A program made the translations under genes and the position numbers. Positions 15,946 through 26,190 of a DNA stretch of 47,494 bases are shown here, in pieces. The stretch is taken from the NCBI GenBank assembly GCA_027485675.1, contig JAIXQP010000035.1:1-47494 (forward strand), written 5' to 3'. Position 1 is the first letter of the stretch. Each line of letters starts with the position of its first letter. The stretch comes from Terriglobales bacterium (GTDB lineage: Bacteria; Acidobacteriota; Terriglobia; Bryobacterales; Bryobacteraceae). The notes below the pieces were generated by a model, which did not search any database, had not been told where the DNA came from, and worked only from the letters and a program-made list of their open reading frames with translations.

Positions 15946-15974
15946 ACCAAGCAGGCACCGCCTCTGCCCAACCC

Positions 15975-15992
15975 TCGCGCCCCCCGGCGCGA
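15975..15992 (+). other. Short GC hairpin before the ribosome site of the beta-barrel gene
   Basis: TCGCGCC-CCCC-GGCGCGA makes a perfect 7-bp stem with a 4-base loop. It lies immediately before GAAAGG (the likely Shine-Dalgarno) and the ATG at 16004. There is no T-run, so it is not a classic terminator; it could influence translation. Confidence 0.35.
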
Positions 15993-16003
15993 AAGGAATC
16001 CCT

Positions 16004-16477
16004 ATGCCCTTTTGCTTTCTTCTCCTCCTCGCTCAGTACGTCCCCACGGACTTCAAAGCCGAACTTTTCGGCGGCTACGCCAACCTCCGCGCCGAAAAGC
16101 AGGCCCAGCACGGCTGGACCGCCACCTACACCGACTATTCCCTCTTCCGCCGCTGGGGCCTCACGGCCGAAGTCTCCCAGGAGACGGACACCCGCGCCTA
16201 TCTCTTCGGCGGCACCTTCCGCAGCATCCGCCGCCCCCGCTTCGCGCTCACCGGCCGCATCGTCGCCGGCCTCACGGACTGGAACCGCCTTCCCCAGCAA
16301 ACCGCCTTCACCTTCGGCTTCGCCCAGTCCATTGACTGGAAGCTGAATGAGCATTGGGCTCTCCGCGTCCAACCCGGCTTCCGCTTCCTCCGCCTCGACG
16401 ATCCCGCCGGCGGCCGCCGCACCGTCCTCGCCACGCCCCTCGCCCTCGGCCTTGTCTACAAGTTTGGCCATCGATAG
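16004..16477 (+). CDS. Small outer-membrane beta-barrel-like protein
   Basis: A 157-residue protein with a minimal hydrophobic leader (MPFCFLLLLAQ) followed by alternating amphipathic strands rich in aromatics (AELFGGYANLRAEK, HGWTATYTDYSLFRRWGLTAEVSQ, ALRVQPGFRFLRL, ALGLVYKFGHR). This pattern is typical of outer-membrane beta-barrel families. The C-terminal strand ends in a hydrophobic/aromatic pattern, though not a final Phe. No binding motif is seen. GAAAGGA precedes the ATG by 7 nt. It converges with the histidine kinase gene. Confidence 0.7.
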   Translation: MPFCFLLLLAQYVPTDFKAELFGGYANLRAEKQAQHGWTATYTDYSLFRRWGLTAEVSQETDTRAYLFGGTFRSIRRPRFALTGRIVAGLTDWNRLPQQTAFTFGFAQSIDWKLNEHWALRVQPGFRFLRLDDPAGGRRTVLATPLALGLVYKFGHR

Positions 16478-16506
16478 CGCCAGCCCCGTGGGAAACGCTG
16501 GCACAC

Positions 16507-19500
16507 CTAACCCGCCACCCGCTCTCCCGGATGCACCGGCACCGCAGCCAAAGCCGCCTCCAAGTCCGAAAAGCGAATCGGCTTGGCCAGATAGCCGTCC
16601 ATCCCCGCCGCCAAACAATTCTCCCGATCTTCGTCAAAAGCTCCGGCCGTCACCGCGATCACCGTTGGCCCCGTCCCCTGGGGCCATCGCTCCCGAATCC
16701 GCCGCGTCGTCTCAATGCCGTCCAACTCCGGCATCTGCACGTCCATCAGGATCACGTCAAACCACTCCCGCTCCAGCGCCTCCAGCACCAAAAGCCCGTT
16801 CTCGGCGAAGCTGGCGTCGTGCCCCAGCCGCCGCAACATGTTCAGAATCACCCGCTGGTTCACGCGGTTGTCGTCAGCCGCCAGCACGCGCAGCCTGCGC
16901 TGCCCGCCCGGGGGACCGCTCCGCATCGCCGCCCCATCCACCGCCGGGCTTCGGCCCAACATCCGGCTCAGCGTCGCCTGCCGGATCGGAAACCCTAAGG
17001 TCTCCAGTTCCGGGGTCAACCTCTTCAGCGCCACCACATCAAGCATCCGCGCCAGCGCCAGCACGCGAACCTCCGGCTGCGTGGCCATCACCCGCTCCGC
17101 CGCCTCCCCCAAGGCCCCCGGAGGAGAATCCACCACCAGCAGCGTCACCCCGGCGCCCGTTCGGCCCGCCGCAAATTCGATCGCCGCCTCTACCCACTCG
17201 CAGTCATACCCAAAGCGGCGTAACCGGTAGCAGAGCGACTCCCGCCACGCCGGCCGGGACAAACACAACAGCGCCACACCGGCCGGGGCAGGCGCCGCCA
17301 CCGGCGCCGTCTCCGCCTGCAGCGGAATCGTAAAGTGAAAGCTCGATCCCACGCCCTCCCGGCTCTCCACCCAAATCCGTCCGCCCATCGCCTCGCATAA
17401 CCGTCTCGTAATCGCCAACCCCAACCCCGTGCCCCCAAAACGGCGCGTCGTCGAAGCATCCGCCTGGCTGAACTGCTGGAAGAGACGCTGCTGCCCCTCA
17501 GCCGAAATCCCAATCCCGGTATCCGTCACCGTGAAGTGCAACTCGGCCCCGCCCGGTGCCCCCTCCTCCACCGTGATCCGCAGCCAAACGCTCCCCTCGG
17601 CCGTGAACTTCACCGCGTTCGAAAGCAGGTTCAACAACATCTGCCGCAGCCGCACCACGTCCCCCCGCAACGTCTCCGGCACCGCCAGAGCAATCGCGTC
17701 CCCCAGTTCGAGCCCCTTTCTCTGCGCCGTCACCGCCACCAGCGCCAGCACGTCATCAATGCACGACAGCAACGAAAACGGCCGGCTCTCGAGCTCCAGC
17801 TTCCCGGCCTCAATCTTCGAATAGTCGAGGATGTCGTTGATCAGCACCAGCAGCGCCTCGCCGCTCGTCCGGATCATCTCCACATGCTCGCGAGCCTCGG
17901 GGTCCAGATCCATTTGCGAAAGCAGCTCCGCCGCCCCCAGCGTGCCGTTCATCGGCGTCCGGATCTCGTGGCTCATGTTGGCCAAAAACTCCCCTTTCGC
18001 TTTGGCCGCCTCCCGCGCCTCCTGCGTTCGCAAAGCCACCATGCGTTCGAGCTCCAGCCCTTCCCGCTCGAGCCGCCGCGTCCGCCGCCGGAAGAGCAGA
18101 ACGACGCCGGCCAGCGGTCCCAGGGCCACCAAAAGCCAGAACGCCGGCGTCTCGAAATACCCGGCCGGTCTCGTAAACCGCGCCAGGGTATGCACCTCAC
18201 CACCCGGCCGGAACCCCTCCACCGTCCGCACCTCAAATCGATACTCTCCCGGCGGCAGATTCGTATACCGGGCCGTGCGCCCACTCCCCTCCTGCCAATT
18301 CTCGTCGTATCCCGCCAGCCGGTACTCGAGCGGCCAGGCCCCGTCCCGCCCGAAGTAAGGCGCCGAAAACCGGAACGAGACGTTCCGCTGGCCCTTCGGC
18401 AAAACTGCGGAAATGGCCTTCCCGGGAAGATATTCGGCCTCCTCCAGCAGCGGTTGCGGCGCCGCTGGCGCGGTGATCCCTTTCGTCCTCACCGCCACCA
18501 CCCCGCGCGAGGCAAACCACACCCGGCCCGCCTGCCCGCGCACCGACCCCGGGCTAATCCCCCCGCTGCAATCCGGGAAGCGCATCCCCTCCGCCGTGCC
18601 ATACGGGGTACAGCGCAGCCGGTCCAAACGTCCGTCCGCTACCCCTTCGAGCTCCCCGAGTGAAACCATCGATATCCCACTCCCGGACCCTAACCACAGC
18701 CGCCCTTCCCCATCCGTCGTCAGGGAATAACTGGTGTTCGTGCACAGCCCCTGTTCCTTCCGCACCGTATCCACCCGCCCCTCGCGCCACCGCACCAAAC
18801 CGTCGCCCTCGGTCCCCATCCAAATCGCCCCTCCCGAGCCCCCGGCGAACGAAAACACGGTCAAATCCCCCACCGGCGCCTTCCGCCAGCTCCCGCCGGT
18901 CAGCACGTATGCGCCCCGTGTCGTGGCCGCCCAAACCTCGCCGCGGGCGCTGCGGAACAGCGAATGCACCGCCACCGCCGGCATCCCCTCCTCCCGGCTG
19001 AACCGCCCCCCCACAAAACGGTAAACGCCCCGCCCCACCGTCCCCACCCACAGTCCTCCCTCGGCCCGTTCCGCCAACGCCGTCACCACCCGCGCCGCCG
19101 GCCCCTCTTCCATCACCCACTCCTCCACCCGGTCCCCCTTCACCCGCGCCACCCCGGTCGCAATCCCTACCCACAGCTCGCCGCCGCTCCCGGTCAACAA
19201 CGCCCCCACCCGCCGGTTCGCCAGCGCCGCGGGCGCCGCCGCCGGGCGGCCCTGCGCATCCAGCCGCCGCAGCCCCCGCCGCGTCCCCATCCACACGGAT
19301 CCCGCCCCATCCTCAAGCACGCTCCAAACCACCTGACGGTCCAACCCCTCCGGCTCGTTAAACGGAACCACCGGCGCGCTCTCCCACAGAAACACCCCCT
19401 CTGAACTCGTCCCCAGCCACAGGTTTCCTTCCCGGTCCTCAAGCAGCTCCAGAATGGAGCTATGCACCAACGGGCCACTCTCCAGCCGCGCAACCAACCC

Positions 19501-20403
19501 GGAAGGCGCCACCCGTTCGAGACCCTCCGGCCACCGGGCAATCCATAGGTTGCCGTCCCGGTCGGCCAGCAAACTGCGCACGGCCGTCGCCGGCCTCTCC
19601 GGCGCCGGATTCCACGCCTCCATCCGCGCTCCGTCCCAACGCGCTAATCCCGTGTCCGTGCCCAGGATCAACGACCCGTCCTCGCGCTCCGCCAGCGCTG
19701 TCACCCCGGCCGAACCCAGCCCGTCCCCGGCACCATAGTGCCTCCAGGCGCCACTGTTCCCTGTCTGCCGCCAGGCGCCGTCTTCGGTCGCCAACCAGGC
19801 TTCGCCGCTCCGCGTCCGCAGCGCCGCATGAATCGCCGCCCGATTCTCCGGTGGTCCGATCGTCTCCCACCGGCCTCCCGAAAACCGGCACAGCTTTCCC
19901 GCTGCGTTCCCCACCAGAACCCCATCGCCGGGCAGCGCCCGCAGCATCGATACCTCCGCCGCGCACGGCGTCGCCGCCAACGGAATCGGCCGTACCCCGT
20001 TAGCGGATACGGCGTAGAGTCCTCGCGGCGTAGCCGCCCACACCGCGCCGCTCTCCGTCGCCGCCAGCGCCGTCACCCGCTTTTCAGCCAGCTCCTTCAC
20101 CAGCCAGATTCGCTGCCCGTCGAAACGCGCCAGGCCTCGCTCCGTCCCCACCCAGACGTACCCTTCCCGCGGCGATTGGGCCAGCGCCAACCCGCTCGAC
20201 TGCGGCAGACCGTTCTGGTTGTTCCAGAAAGATTCCCGGTACTGGCTGAGTTGCCGCCGTGCATCCATACCCGCGCACGGCAGCGTGCAAAAAGCAAGCA
20301 GCGGCGCCAGCACCCAGCCCCTGGAGCGGCGAATCACTTCGGAATGTCGAACGTGACGCATGAGTCCGGCAATCAAACGAGAGAACTGGAAAAATCCCCG
20401 CAT
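16507..20403 (-). CDS. Hybrid sensor histidine kinase with periplasmic beta-propeller
   Basis: A 1298-residue one-protein two-component system. A signal/anchor (about 29-44) precedes two-component propeller repeats (about 60-640, motif WVGTxxGLxRxDG), a Y_Y_Y domain (about 675-745) and a transmembrane helix (752-771). HisKA has the motif [12 protein letters not shown] (His812), and the HATPase has an N box around [18 protein letters not shown] and GTGLGLA. A degenerate receiver-like segment (1040-1150) is followed by a full receiver (Asp1221 in DVQMPELDG, Lys1274). This resembles sensors of polysaccharide breakdown products. No output gene is adjacent. The start could also be at 20361. Confidence 0.9.
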   Translation of the reverse strand: MRGFFQFSRLIAGLMRHVRHSEVIRRSRGWVLAPLLAFCTLPCAGMDARRQLSQYRESFWNNQNGLPQSSGLALAQSPREGYVWVGTERGLARFDGQRIWLVKELAEKRVTALAATESGAVWAATPRGLYAVSANGVRPIPLAATPCAAEVSMLRALPGDGVLVGNAAGKLCRFSGGRWETIGPPENRAAIHAALRTRSGEAWLATEDGAWRQTGNSGAWRHYGAGDGLGSAGVTALAEREDGSLILGTDTGLARWDGARMEAWNPAPERPATAVRSLLADRDGNLWIARWPEGLERVAPSGLVARLESGPLVHSSILELLEDREGNLWLGTSSEGVFLWESAPVVPFNEPEGLDRQVVWSVLEDGAGSVWMGTRRGLRRLDAQGRPAAAPAALANRRVGALLTGSGGELWVGIATGVARVKGDRVEEWVMEEGPAARVVTALAERAEGGLWVGTVGRGVYRFVGGRFSREEGMPAVAVHSLFRSARGEVWAATTRGAYVLTGGSWRKAPVGDLTVFSFAGGSGGAIWMGTEGDGLVRWREGRVDTVRKEQGLCTNTSYSLTTDGEGRLWLGSGSGISMVSLGELEGVADGRLDRLRCTPYGTAEGMRFPDCSGGISPGSVRGQAGRVWFASRGVVAVRTKGITAPAAPQPLLEEAEYLPGKAISAVLPKGQRNVSFRFSAPYFGRDGAWPLEYRLAGYDENWQEGSGRTARYTNLPPGEYRFEVRTVEGFRPGGEVHTLARFTRPAGYFETPAFWLLVALGPLAGVVLLFRRRTRRLEREGLELERMVALRTQEAREAAKAKGEFLANMSHEIRTPMNGTLGAAELLSQMDLDPEAREHVEMIRTSGEALLVLINDILDYSKIEAGKLELESRPFSLLSCIDDVLALVAVTAQRKGLELGDAIALAVPETLRGDVVRLRQMLLNLLSNAVKFTAEGSVWLRITVEEGAPGGAELHFTVTDTGIGISAEGQQRLFQQFSQADASTTRRFGGTGLGLAITRRLCEAMGGRIWVESREGVGSSFHFTIPLQAETAPVAAPAPAGVALLCLSRPAWRESLCYRLRRFGYDCEWVEAAIEFAAGRTGAGVTLLVVDSPPGALGEAAERVMATQPEVRVLALARMLDVVALKRLTPELETLGFPIRQATLSRMLGRSPAVDGAAMRSGPPGGQRRLRVLAADDNRVNQRVILNMLRRLGHDASFAENGLLVLEALEREWFDVILMDVQMPELDGIETTRRIRERWPQGTGPTVIAVTAGAFDEDRENCLAAGMDGYLAKPIRFSDLEAALAAVPVHPGERVAG

Positions 20404-20560
20404 AAGAGTATCGGCAAGGAACGCGGAATCTTGACTTTTCGCTGGCGGTTACTTGGAACTTGGTTGGCACCAGAATACAAGATGCCTGTGGGATTCGCTT
20501 CTCGCGCTCTGCGCCCGAATTCCGTCACCCTCCGCCAAAACCAGAACCGCAAAATGGGGA

Positions 20561-20602
20561 TTGACACGAGATTGTATTGAGTGTATTGGTTGAGTAGATA
20601 CA
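20561..20602 (+). promoter_or_regulatory. Promoter/operator region of the GntR-ABC operon
   Basis: TTGACA at 20561-20566 is a clear -35 box; TATTGG at 20584-20589 (17-base spacer) is the best-spaced -10 but weak. An inverted repeat TGTAT (20582-20586) / ATACA (20598-20602) overlaps this region and ends exactly at the GTG start at 20603. It may be the binding site of the GntR protein encoded next. The leader would be very short. Confidence 0.5.
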
Positions 20603-21025
20603 GTGAGCCTAACCCTTGACCCTTCCGGAGCCACCCCCATCTACCAGCAGGTAGTCGAACAGGTCCAGCGCCGCGTCGCCATGGGTACGCTCCTGCCCGG
20701 GGATCCCGTGCCCTCCGTTCGACAACTCGCCCTCGAACTCACCATCAACCCCAACACCGTCGCCCGCGCCTACCTCGAACTCGAGTACCAGGGCATTCTG
20801 CACAAACGCCAGGGCCAAGGCACCTACGTCAGCCCCGGCGCCGTCGAAGCCTTGCGGCGAGAGGGCGCTCAACTGGTGGCCGTTTTGCTCGCGCGCGCCG
20901 TCGCCGATGCCGCCCTCTTCGGCATCCCGCTCAGTGAACTCGACGCCCTCTACCGCCAGGCCAAACGAGACGCCTCCCCCGCCCCCGGCAAGGTCGACAC
21001 CAAAGACAAGGCGGTACCCCGATGA
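20603..21025 (+). CDS. GntR-family (YtrA-like) transcriptional regulator
   Basis: A 140-residue regulator starting with GTG. The winged-helix domain covers about 10-76 (ATPIYQQVVEQVQRRV...PSVRQLALELTINPNTVARAYLELEYQG...GQGTYV), and the effector part is short and helical, as in the YtrA subfamily that controls ABC transporter operons. It overlaps the ABC ATPase gene (ATGA-type overlap at 21022). Autoregulation through the TGTAT...ATACA repeat at its own start is likely. Confidence 0.92.
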   Translation: MSLTLDPSGATPIYQQVVEQVQRRVAMGTLLPGDPVPSVRQLALELTINPNTVARAYLELEYQGILHKRQGQGTYVSPGAVEALRREGAQLVAVLLARAVADAALFGIPLSELDALYRQAKRDASPAPGKVDTKDKAVPR

Positions 21026-21729
21026 ACCCCGTCGAAGTCGACCAGCTCACCCGCGCCTTCGGCGGCCTTCTCGCCGTCAACGGTGTCTCCTTCCACGTTC
21101 GCCCCGGCACCGTGCTCGGCCTGCTCGGGCGCAACGGCGCCGGCAAGTCCACCCTGCTCAAGCTGCTCGTCGGCCACCTCCAACCCACCTCCGGCCGCCT
21201 CACCGTCCTCGGCAACCCCCGGCCGCACCACGACCCCTCCCGCTGGCTGCGCCTGGGCTACGTCTCCCAAGCCAAGCACCTGCCCGATTGGATGACCGGC
21301 GAAGAGTGCCTCGCCCTCGCCGGCTCCTTCCGCCCCCACTGGGATCGCCCCCATGTCGCCTCCCTCGTCCAACGCCTGGGCGTGCCGGTCGGGCAAAAGG
21401 TGGGCTCCCTCTCCCGCGGTCACTACACGCGCCTGCAGGTCTGCATCGCCCTGGGCCACCACCCGGAACTCATCCTGCTCGACGAACCAACCTCGGGCCT
21501 CGACCCCGCCGCCCGGCAGGAGCTACTGGCCATCCTCATCGAAGAGATCGCCCGCTCCGGCGCCGCCGTCGTCCTCTCTTCGCACCTCGTCGAAGACGTC
21601 GAGCGCCTCGCCGATGCCATCGCCGTCATGGAAGGCGGCCGCCTGATCGACTGGGGCCCCTCCGAAGAGGTCCTCGCCTCACTCGGCCAGCGCGCCTGGC
21701 CGGCGCCCGAGTGCCTGCCTTCCGACTGA
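21022..21729 (+). CDS. ABC transporter ATP-binding protein
   Basis: A 235-residue ABC ATPase. Walker A GRNGAGKST (36-44), Q-loop Gln83, signature LSRGHYTRL (130-138, a variant of LSGGQ), Walker B LILLDE (150-155) with D-loop SGLD, and H-loop His188. The glycine-poor signature is seen in several ABC-2 export subfamilies. It sits between a YtrA-like regulator and an ABC-2-type permease, so it is likely part of an exporter, perhaps of an antibiotic or peptide. Confidence 0.93.
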   Translation: MNPVEVDQLTRAFGGLLAVNGVSFHVRPGTVLGLLGRNGAGKSTLLKLLVGHLQPTSGRLTVLGNPRPHHDPSRWLRLGYVSQAKHLPDWMTGEECLALAGSFRPHWDRPHVASLVQRLGVPVGQKVGSLSRGHYTRLQVCIALGHHPELILLDEPTSGLDPAARQELLAILIEEIARSGAAVVLSSHLVEDVERLADAIAVMEGGRLIDWGPSEEVLASLGQRAWPAPECLPSD

Positions 21730-21778
21730 AGGCCAACCACAATCCGTTCCACGATCTCATTCCCCCTTGGAGGAGTTT

Positions 21779-22627
21779 ATGATCACCACCATTGTCCGAA
21801 AAGAATGGCGGGAGCATCGCGCTCACTACGTCGCCTACTGGCTTTTGCTCAACGCGCCGATCCTGCTGATCGCCCTGCTCGTGGCCACCAACCAGGAAGC
21901 CCGCGTCCCCTTCCGGTCTCTAACCGACGACAACGTCCTTCAGCATCTGCCGCTCGCCCTCACGCAGGCCTATGCCGTCTCCACTCTCTATCTGTTCTTC
22001 ACCGGCTCTTTGGCCATCCCCATGTTCAACCGGGACGCCGAGCGCGGAGTGGCCTTTCTCCTGCACGAACAGCCTGTCTCCCGGGGCCGCTTCCTGATGA
22101 CGAAACTTGCGGTCGGCGTGGCGTTCGTGTTGGTCTCGGTTGTCTTTTCTATCCTGTTCGCGGTGGCCTTTTCCTGGATGATGATGTTGCTTTCGGGCAA
22201 GGTGACCTGGGCGGGCTCCAGCGCCCATTTTGGGGTGGTCTTCGCCGCCGCATTCCGTTGCAGCCTCTGGTGCGTTCTCCTGTCGCTGTTCAGCTTCACC
22301 AGCGCCGCCCTGCTCGCCGCCATCTCGCCGCGCTGGTGGATTGCGCTCCTCACCGTCATCGTCTTCGTTGCCAGCCTGCTCTATTTCTCTCCGGAGTTCT
22401 TCGATTTCTCGCCCGAAGAGCTCTCCGGCGAATCGATCAGCGTCGCCCTGAATCTCCATTACGGCGAATCCAAACCGTGGGTCATGATGAGCCGCGCCCT
22501 GCGGGTCACCGAGATACAAAGTTTCGGCCTCTGGAAGCCGCTCCCCCTGCTGGTCCTCGCCGCCTGCACCGCGCTCTTCGCCTGGCTGCTCAGCCTCGTC
22601 TACCAACGCGGCGACGTCGAGGCCTAA
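21779..22627 (+). CDS. ABC-2-type transporter permease
   Basis: A 282-residue integral membrane protein with about six hydrophobic helices (for example YWLLLNAPILLIALLVAT, VGVAFVLVSVVFSILFAVAFSWMMMLL, WWIALLTVIVFVASLLYF, LPLLVLAACTALFAWLLSLVY). It has the EWREHR start common to ABC-2 permeases. The ATG at 21779 is preceded by GGAGGAG, a strong Shine-Dalgarno. It is the last gene of the GntR-ABC operon and the membrane partner of the ATPase. Confidence 0.88.
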   Translation: MITTIVRKEWREHRAHYVAYWLLLNAPILLIALLVATNQEARVPFRSLTDDNVLQHLPLALTQAYAVSTLYLFFTGSLAIPMFNRDAERGVAFLLHEQPVSRGRFLMTKLAVGVAFVLVSVVFSILFAVAFSWMMMLLSGKVTWAGSSAHFGVVFAAAFRCSLWCVLLSLFSFTSAALLAAISPRWWIALLTVIVFVASLLYFSPEFFDFSPEELSGESISVALNLHYGESKPWVMMSRALRVTEIQSFGLWKPLPLLVLAACTALFAWLLSLVYQRGDVEA

Positions 22628-22845
22628 CGCGCCTCCCCGGCCCCTCGCCATCCCCGGAAATCAGGCTGGTTTCGCTCCGTGGCCGGCGGAGCCCGGAGCC
22701 AAGGGGCCACCCGGCAGCGTCCGATGGCGTTGAGTTCGCCCCGTCTAGACCAAAGACGAGCCGGACCAGATGACGAAACGCCGTGCCGTCAGCCAGGGGT
22801 TACGCGCCGGGATACTGGGCCGCAAAGATATCGTATTCTGAGCGG

Positions 22846-23688
22846 ATGGCAAACCGTCTCGTCCGGTGGGTTTGTGCGGCGATCGTCCTCATCTACGGCT
22901 TCGCGAAGCTGAACGGATCCCAATTCACCATCCTCGACTCGGAACTGGACAAGCCGATGGGACGCGTAAGTGGCCTTTGGCTGACGTGGTATTTCTTTGG
23001 TTACTCGACCGTGTACGGCACGTTCATTGCCTTGGTTCAGGTCGGTGGCGCGATTTTGCTCACCTTCCGCCGCACCGCCCTCCTGGGAGCCTGCATCTTG
23101 GCTCCGGTCCTGGCGAACATCGTCTTGATCGACCTGTGCTACGGCGTGGACCTTGGTGCCACCTTGGTAGCAATGTTTTTGCTTTGTGGCATGCTGAGTA
23201 TCCTGGTTCCGCACGCCAAGGACCTGCGAAACCTATTCTTCGGAGCTAGAATCGACGCGTCTCCTCCGTCTGTAGCTGTGGCATCGGCCAGATGGTTCCT
23301 ACGGATCGCAATGGTGAGCCTAGCCTGTGGGTTCACCTATTGGGTCGCGAACTTCAACAATCGCGATCCCTCACCCATCGACGGTGCCTGGACTGTCGAA
23401 ACCGTCGAGCCAACCGCGGCAGCGGAACACCTGCCCGCGGTCGTGTTTTTCGAATACAACCGGGCCTACCTGGCCGTGTTCAAATTCCGAAACGGAGTCT
23501 ACCAAACCCACCATTTCGAAGCGGGAAAGGCAGGCCATGAAATCAGGATGTGGGAACAATGGCTGCGAAAAGGGGATGAACTCTTCACTGGCAACTACGC
23601 TCTCACCGGGCCTGCATTGCGGTTGCAAGGGGAATGGCGTCAGGTCGGACCCGTGACCGTTACCTTGACGCGGCACGCGGTTCGATAA
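22846..23688 (+). CDS. DoxX-like membrane protein with C-terminal beta domain
   Basis: A 280-residue protein. The first 175 residues hold four to five transmembrane helices in a DoxX-like arrangement (VCAAIVLIYGFAKLNG, YGTFIALVQVGGAILLTF, LLGACILAPVLANIVLI, ATLVAMFLLCGMLSILV, then FLRIAMVSLACGFTYWVA). The rest (about 180-280) looks like a beta-sheet soluble domain (IDGAWTVETVEPT...FTGNYALTGPALRLQGEW). No family is certain. TATTCT at 22834-22839 lies 6 nt before the ATG, as in other apparently leaderless genes here. Confidence 0.75.
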   Translation: MANRLVRWVCAAIVLIYGFAKLNGSQFTILDSELDKPMGRVSGLWLTWYFFGYSTVYGTFIALVQVGGAILLTFRRTALLGACILAPVLANIVLIDLCYGVDLGATLVAMFLLCGMLSILVPHAKDLRNLFFGARIDASPPSVAVASARWFLRIAMVSLACGFTYWVANFNNRDPSPIDGAWTVETVEPTAAAEHLPAVVFFEYNRAYLAVFKFRNGVYQTHHFEAGKAGHEIRMWEQWLRKGDELFTGNYALTGPALRLQGEWRQVGPVTVTLTRHAVR

Positions 23689-23974
23689 GATCCGTCGCCC
23701 CAAGTCCCGCCCCGAACCGCGAACTGGACTGCGACGGTCGGCCGTGCTGCTTGCCGCGGTCCGGCCATGCCGCCAGTCCGGCGGCCGAACCCACCCGCAG
23801 GGCAACCGTTGCCGCTCGCGCGGAAGCGCGCGAAGATCACAAAAACCCTTTCGGCGAAGCAGGTTCGCGCAACCGGAAGCCAGTGCGTGGTCGTTCCGCT
23901 CGACGAATCGGAACACTGCCACAACCACGTGGCAGGCGGGTTGGCGGGGTGACGTATCCCGCGGGTCCGCTCGC

Positions 23975-24826
23975 CTACCAAAGCCCGATCGTGGCGGATG
24001 TTGACATGAGTCCGAGCTCGATGAGGGCAACCACGAAAGTCAACAGCACCGCCCGCGCCAGGGATCCGAAATCTACCCCGATCAATCGGGAAGACGACTG
24101 GCCTTTCCCGGTGAGCCGCCAGAGCGCCACGACCAGATAGAAAAAGCCGATCAGCAGCGGCACGCGCGGGTCGATGTGCAGCCGGTTCACCAGGCCCGTC
24201 AGCATGTACTCAAAGCTGTAATAGTGCAGTGCAAAGATGAGATGGGCGCCGAAGTAGGGTTGCACACGCCGGCCCAACAAAAAGCTGGCCGCGGCAAACA
24301 GGGCCAGACTCACATACTGAATCACCTTGTAGACCTTGTGGATCTTCTCGGTCAACTGCTTCAGCTTTTCCGGTGCAACCGCCCGATCCAGCCGGATCTT
24401 GGCTTCGGCCAGTCCCTGTGCGCCCGGGCCGGCATTCGACGCCGCTCTTTCCGGGCGGGTGCCGACGATGATGCGCGTGCCTCGCTGGTCCTCTATCGCC
24501 CACACCCGCATCCCCAGCGGTCCGGCCGCATCCGGCGCCAGCAGCAGCGAAAGGGCCGTCACGATCAGGAAGATCCGCAGCGGCCGCAACCATTTGCCCC
24601 GCCTCCCGCTCCAGTAGTCTTTAGTGAGTTGGCCCGGCTTAAACAGCAGCGCCAGGAAGCTGCCCCAAATCCTTCCGTCGACGTGAGTGATCTCGTGGGC
24701 GAAATCGTGGAACAGGTGGCCCACCGCCAGGTCGCCTGGATGCACCGCCCGTTCCCCGCAGCTGGAACAAAAGTGCCCTGAGAAGGTTGCGCCGCAAGTC
24801 AGGCAAACGTCGGCCGGGTGGTCCAT
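23975..24826 (-). CDS. DUF3667-like zinc-ribbon membrane protein (copy 1)
   Basis: A 283-residue protein. The N-terminal zinc ribbon CLTCGATFSGHFCSSCGER (residues about 8-26) is followed by the helix VGHLFHDFAHEITHVDGRIWGSFLALLFKPGQLTKDYWSGRRGKWLRPLRIFL. About four transmembrane segments follow. This is the DUF3667 (PF12412) pattern; function unknown. A paralog with the same order lies at 34086-34889. TAGACT on the minus strand (24840-24835) sits 8 nt before the ATG. Confidence 0.85.
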   Translation of the reverse strand: MDHPADVCLTCGATFSGHFCSSCGERAVHPGDLAVGHLFHDFAHEITHVDGRIWGSFLALLFKPGQLTKDYWSGRRGKWLRPLRIFLIVTALSLLLAPDAAGPLGMRVWAIEDQRGTRIIVGTRPERAASNAGPGAQGLAEAKIRLDRAVAPEKLKQLTEKIHKVYKVIQYVSLALFAAASFLLGRRVQPYFGAHLIFALHYYSFEYMLTGLVNRLHIDPRVPLLIGFFYLVVALWRLTGKGQSSSRLIGVDFGSLARAVLLTFVVALIELGLMSTSATIGLW

Positions 24827-25067
24827 TCCCTAACAGTCTAACCAAGCGGTGATCTAGAGACGGGCCAACGCGATCACCTGCTCCTTCGCCCGCGGAAGGA
24901 TTGACAGCCGCTTTCCTTGGGGTGACCATAGCAACCAGGGAGAGTCTGCGTGGTCGATCGCGAACGAAAAGGCCATCCGCCGGGCGAGGAACAATTGCCG
25001 CCACCGGGAAACCGGACATCGGGGAACGGGCTTGTCCTCTGCGCCCCCGTTGCCTCGCTGCGCTGCC

Positions 25068-25604
25068 ATGGTTGAGCGTTTCGCGAACGAGACCATCCTG
25101 GCGCGTTGGGTGGTGGATGCCGCGGCCCTGCAGAGTTTCGCACAGGAGACGCGGCTCCGCTCGAAGCGTTCTTCTTTCGTGCTGGAGGATCTGCTCATGG
25201 AATGCGAAAAGCACGCCACCGGGGCGGGTCTGGAGGTAGTGGTTCGGGAGGATGCGGTCTTCGTCGGCCAATGGGGTTCGCCCAATTGGTTCTATGAGGT
25301 CCAGGTGGAGGAGACGTCGATGCGATTCCTGGGAGATGAGGGCTACCACATTCCGGTGCCGCTGGCCCCGGGAGCGAGAGCCGAAGCGGAGCGAATCGCG
25401 GGAATCTACGCGGCCCGTTACGCGCAAGCCCGCGCGGCAGAGCAGCGGCACTTCGAGGAAGAACGGGCGAGGCCCACTCGGAACAACCGCCTCCTGCACT
25501 TTGTCGAGGCCCATTTTGTTTGGCTGGTCTTGGGGTTCTTTTTCGGATTGCTTCCGCTCTTCGTGCTGCTGCTCGACTTCCTACGTGGCCGCCTGTCGGA
25601 GTGA
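25068..25604 (+). CDS. Tail-anchored protein of unknown function
   Basis: A 178-residue protein with a soluble N-terminal domain, a charged helical stretch (YAARYAQARAAEQRHFEEERAR, about 120-141) and one C-terminal transmembrane helix (FVWLVLGFFFGLLPLFVLLLDFL). I do not recognise the family; the layout recalls YcxB-like membrane-associated proteins but motifs are too weak. The ATG at 25068 is a choice over 25032, since the intervening residues (MSSAPPLPRCAA) look non-coding. No clear ribosome site. Confidence 0.6.
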   Translation: MVERFANETILARWVVDAAALQSFAQETRLRSKRSSFVLEDLLMECEKHATGAGLEVVVREDAVFVGQWGSPNWFYEVQVEETSMRFLGDEGYHIPVPLAPGARAEAERIAGIYAARYAQARAAEQRHFEEERARPTRNNRLLHFVEAHFVWLVLGFFFGLLPLFVLLLDFLRGRLSE

Positions 25605-25658
25605 GCGCCCAGGGAGAGGCGTTGAACTCTGGCCCAAGTCGCCCACCTCCATCACTAA

Positions 25659-25744
25659 AACTCAATCCAGACGCGCTATCAGGCCTACGCCTCCACGACC
25701 ATCATCGCCAAGCTCTATCCCCACCCCTCTCCCGAAGCTTGGCA
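25659..25744 (+). repeat. Relic of the 5' end of the RluA-type gene
   Basis: The sequence aligns with 26585-26715, the start of the pseudouridine synthase gene: ACTCAA...CGC..TCAGG.CTACGCCT.CAC.ACCATCATC, then an internal gap of about 40 bases, then GCCAAGCTCTATCCCCAC..CTC.CCCGAAGC.TGGCA. It has no start codon of its own. A shorter fragment of the same segment is found at 36023-36062. Confidence 0.7.
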
Positions 25745-25756
25745 ACAGAGGCGGCA

Positions 25757-26190
25757 CGGGCCTGCTTGAAGAATCCCCATGGACAAGAGCCACCTCTCGG
25801 TCGCCACAATGGCCACCCCGTCGGATGCGCAGGAAGATCAAGGTTACTCATTGCCCATAACGTGAGGTTCCTCTCGGTGGGCGGCTATGCCGTGAACGCC
25901 TTTGGCTATTCTCGAAACACCGCCGACCTCGATATCCGGATCGCTACCAGTCCAGAGAACAAGGAACGCGTCATCGCGGCCGTGCGCGAGTTCGGACTTC
26001 CCTCCGCTACCGCCGCCTCCTCGCAGAGCCCGGCGCGATGCTCCGCATGGCCGTTCGCAAAAGGTGTCCGGCGTCGATCGCGAGGATGGTTGGCCCCGCC
26101 GGGTTTCCCTGCTAGCGGGCGATTCAACGATTCCGAGGATCTCTCTCGACGGCCTCAACGAGAACCAGCACGACGAGGCCTCTCCGCCAG
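25757..26190 (+). pseudogene. Small partner gene fused to decayed nucleotidyltransferase
   Basis: The first part (MDKSHLSVATMATPSDAQ) matches the short protein at 36085-36291. After a deletion the DNA encodes a nucleotidyltransferase core: NVRFLSVGGYAVNAFGYSRNTADLDIRIATSPENKERVIAAVREFG, with the GG and DLD motifs of the family (DUF6036/MNT-like). Frameshifts then scatter the rest over other frames: LLAEPGAMLRMAV, then KVSGVDREDGWPRRVSLLAGDSTIPRISLDGLNEN. Such pairs resemble nucleotidyltransferase TA systems. No full product is possible. Confidence 0.7.
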
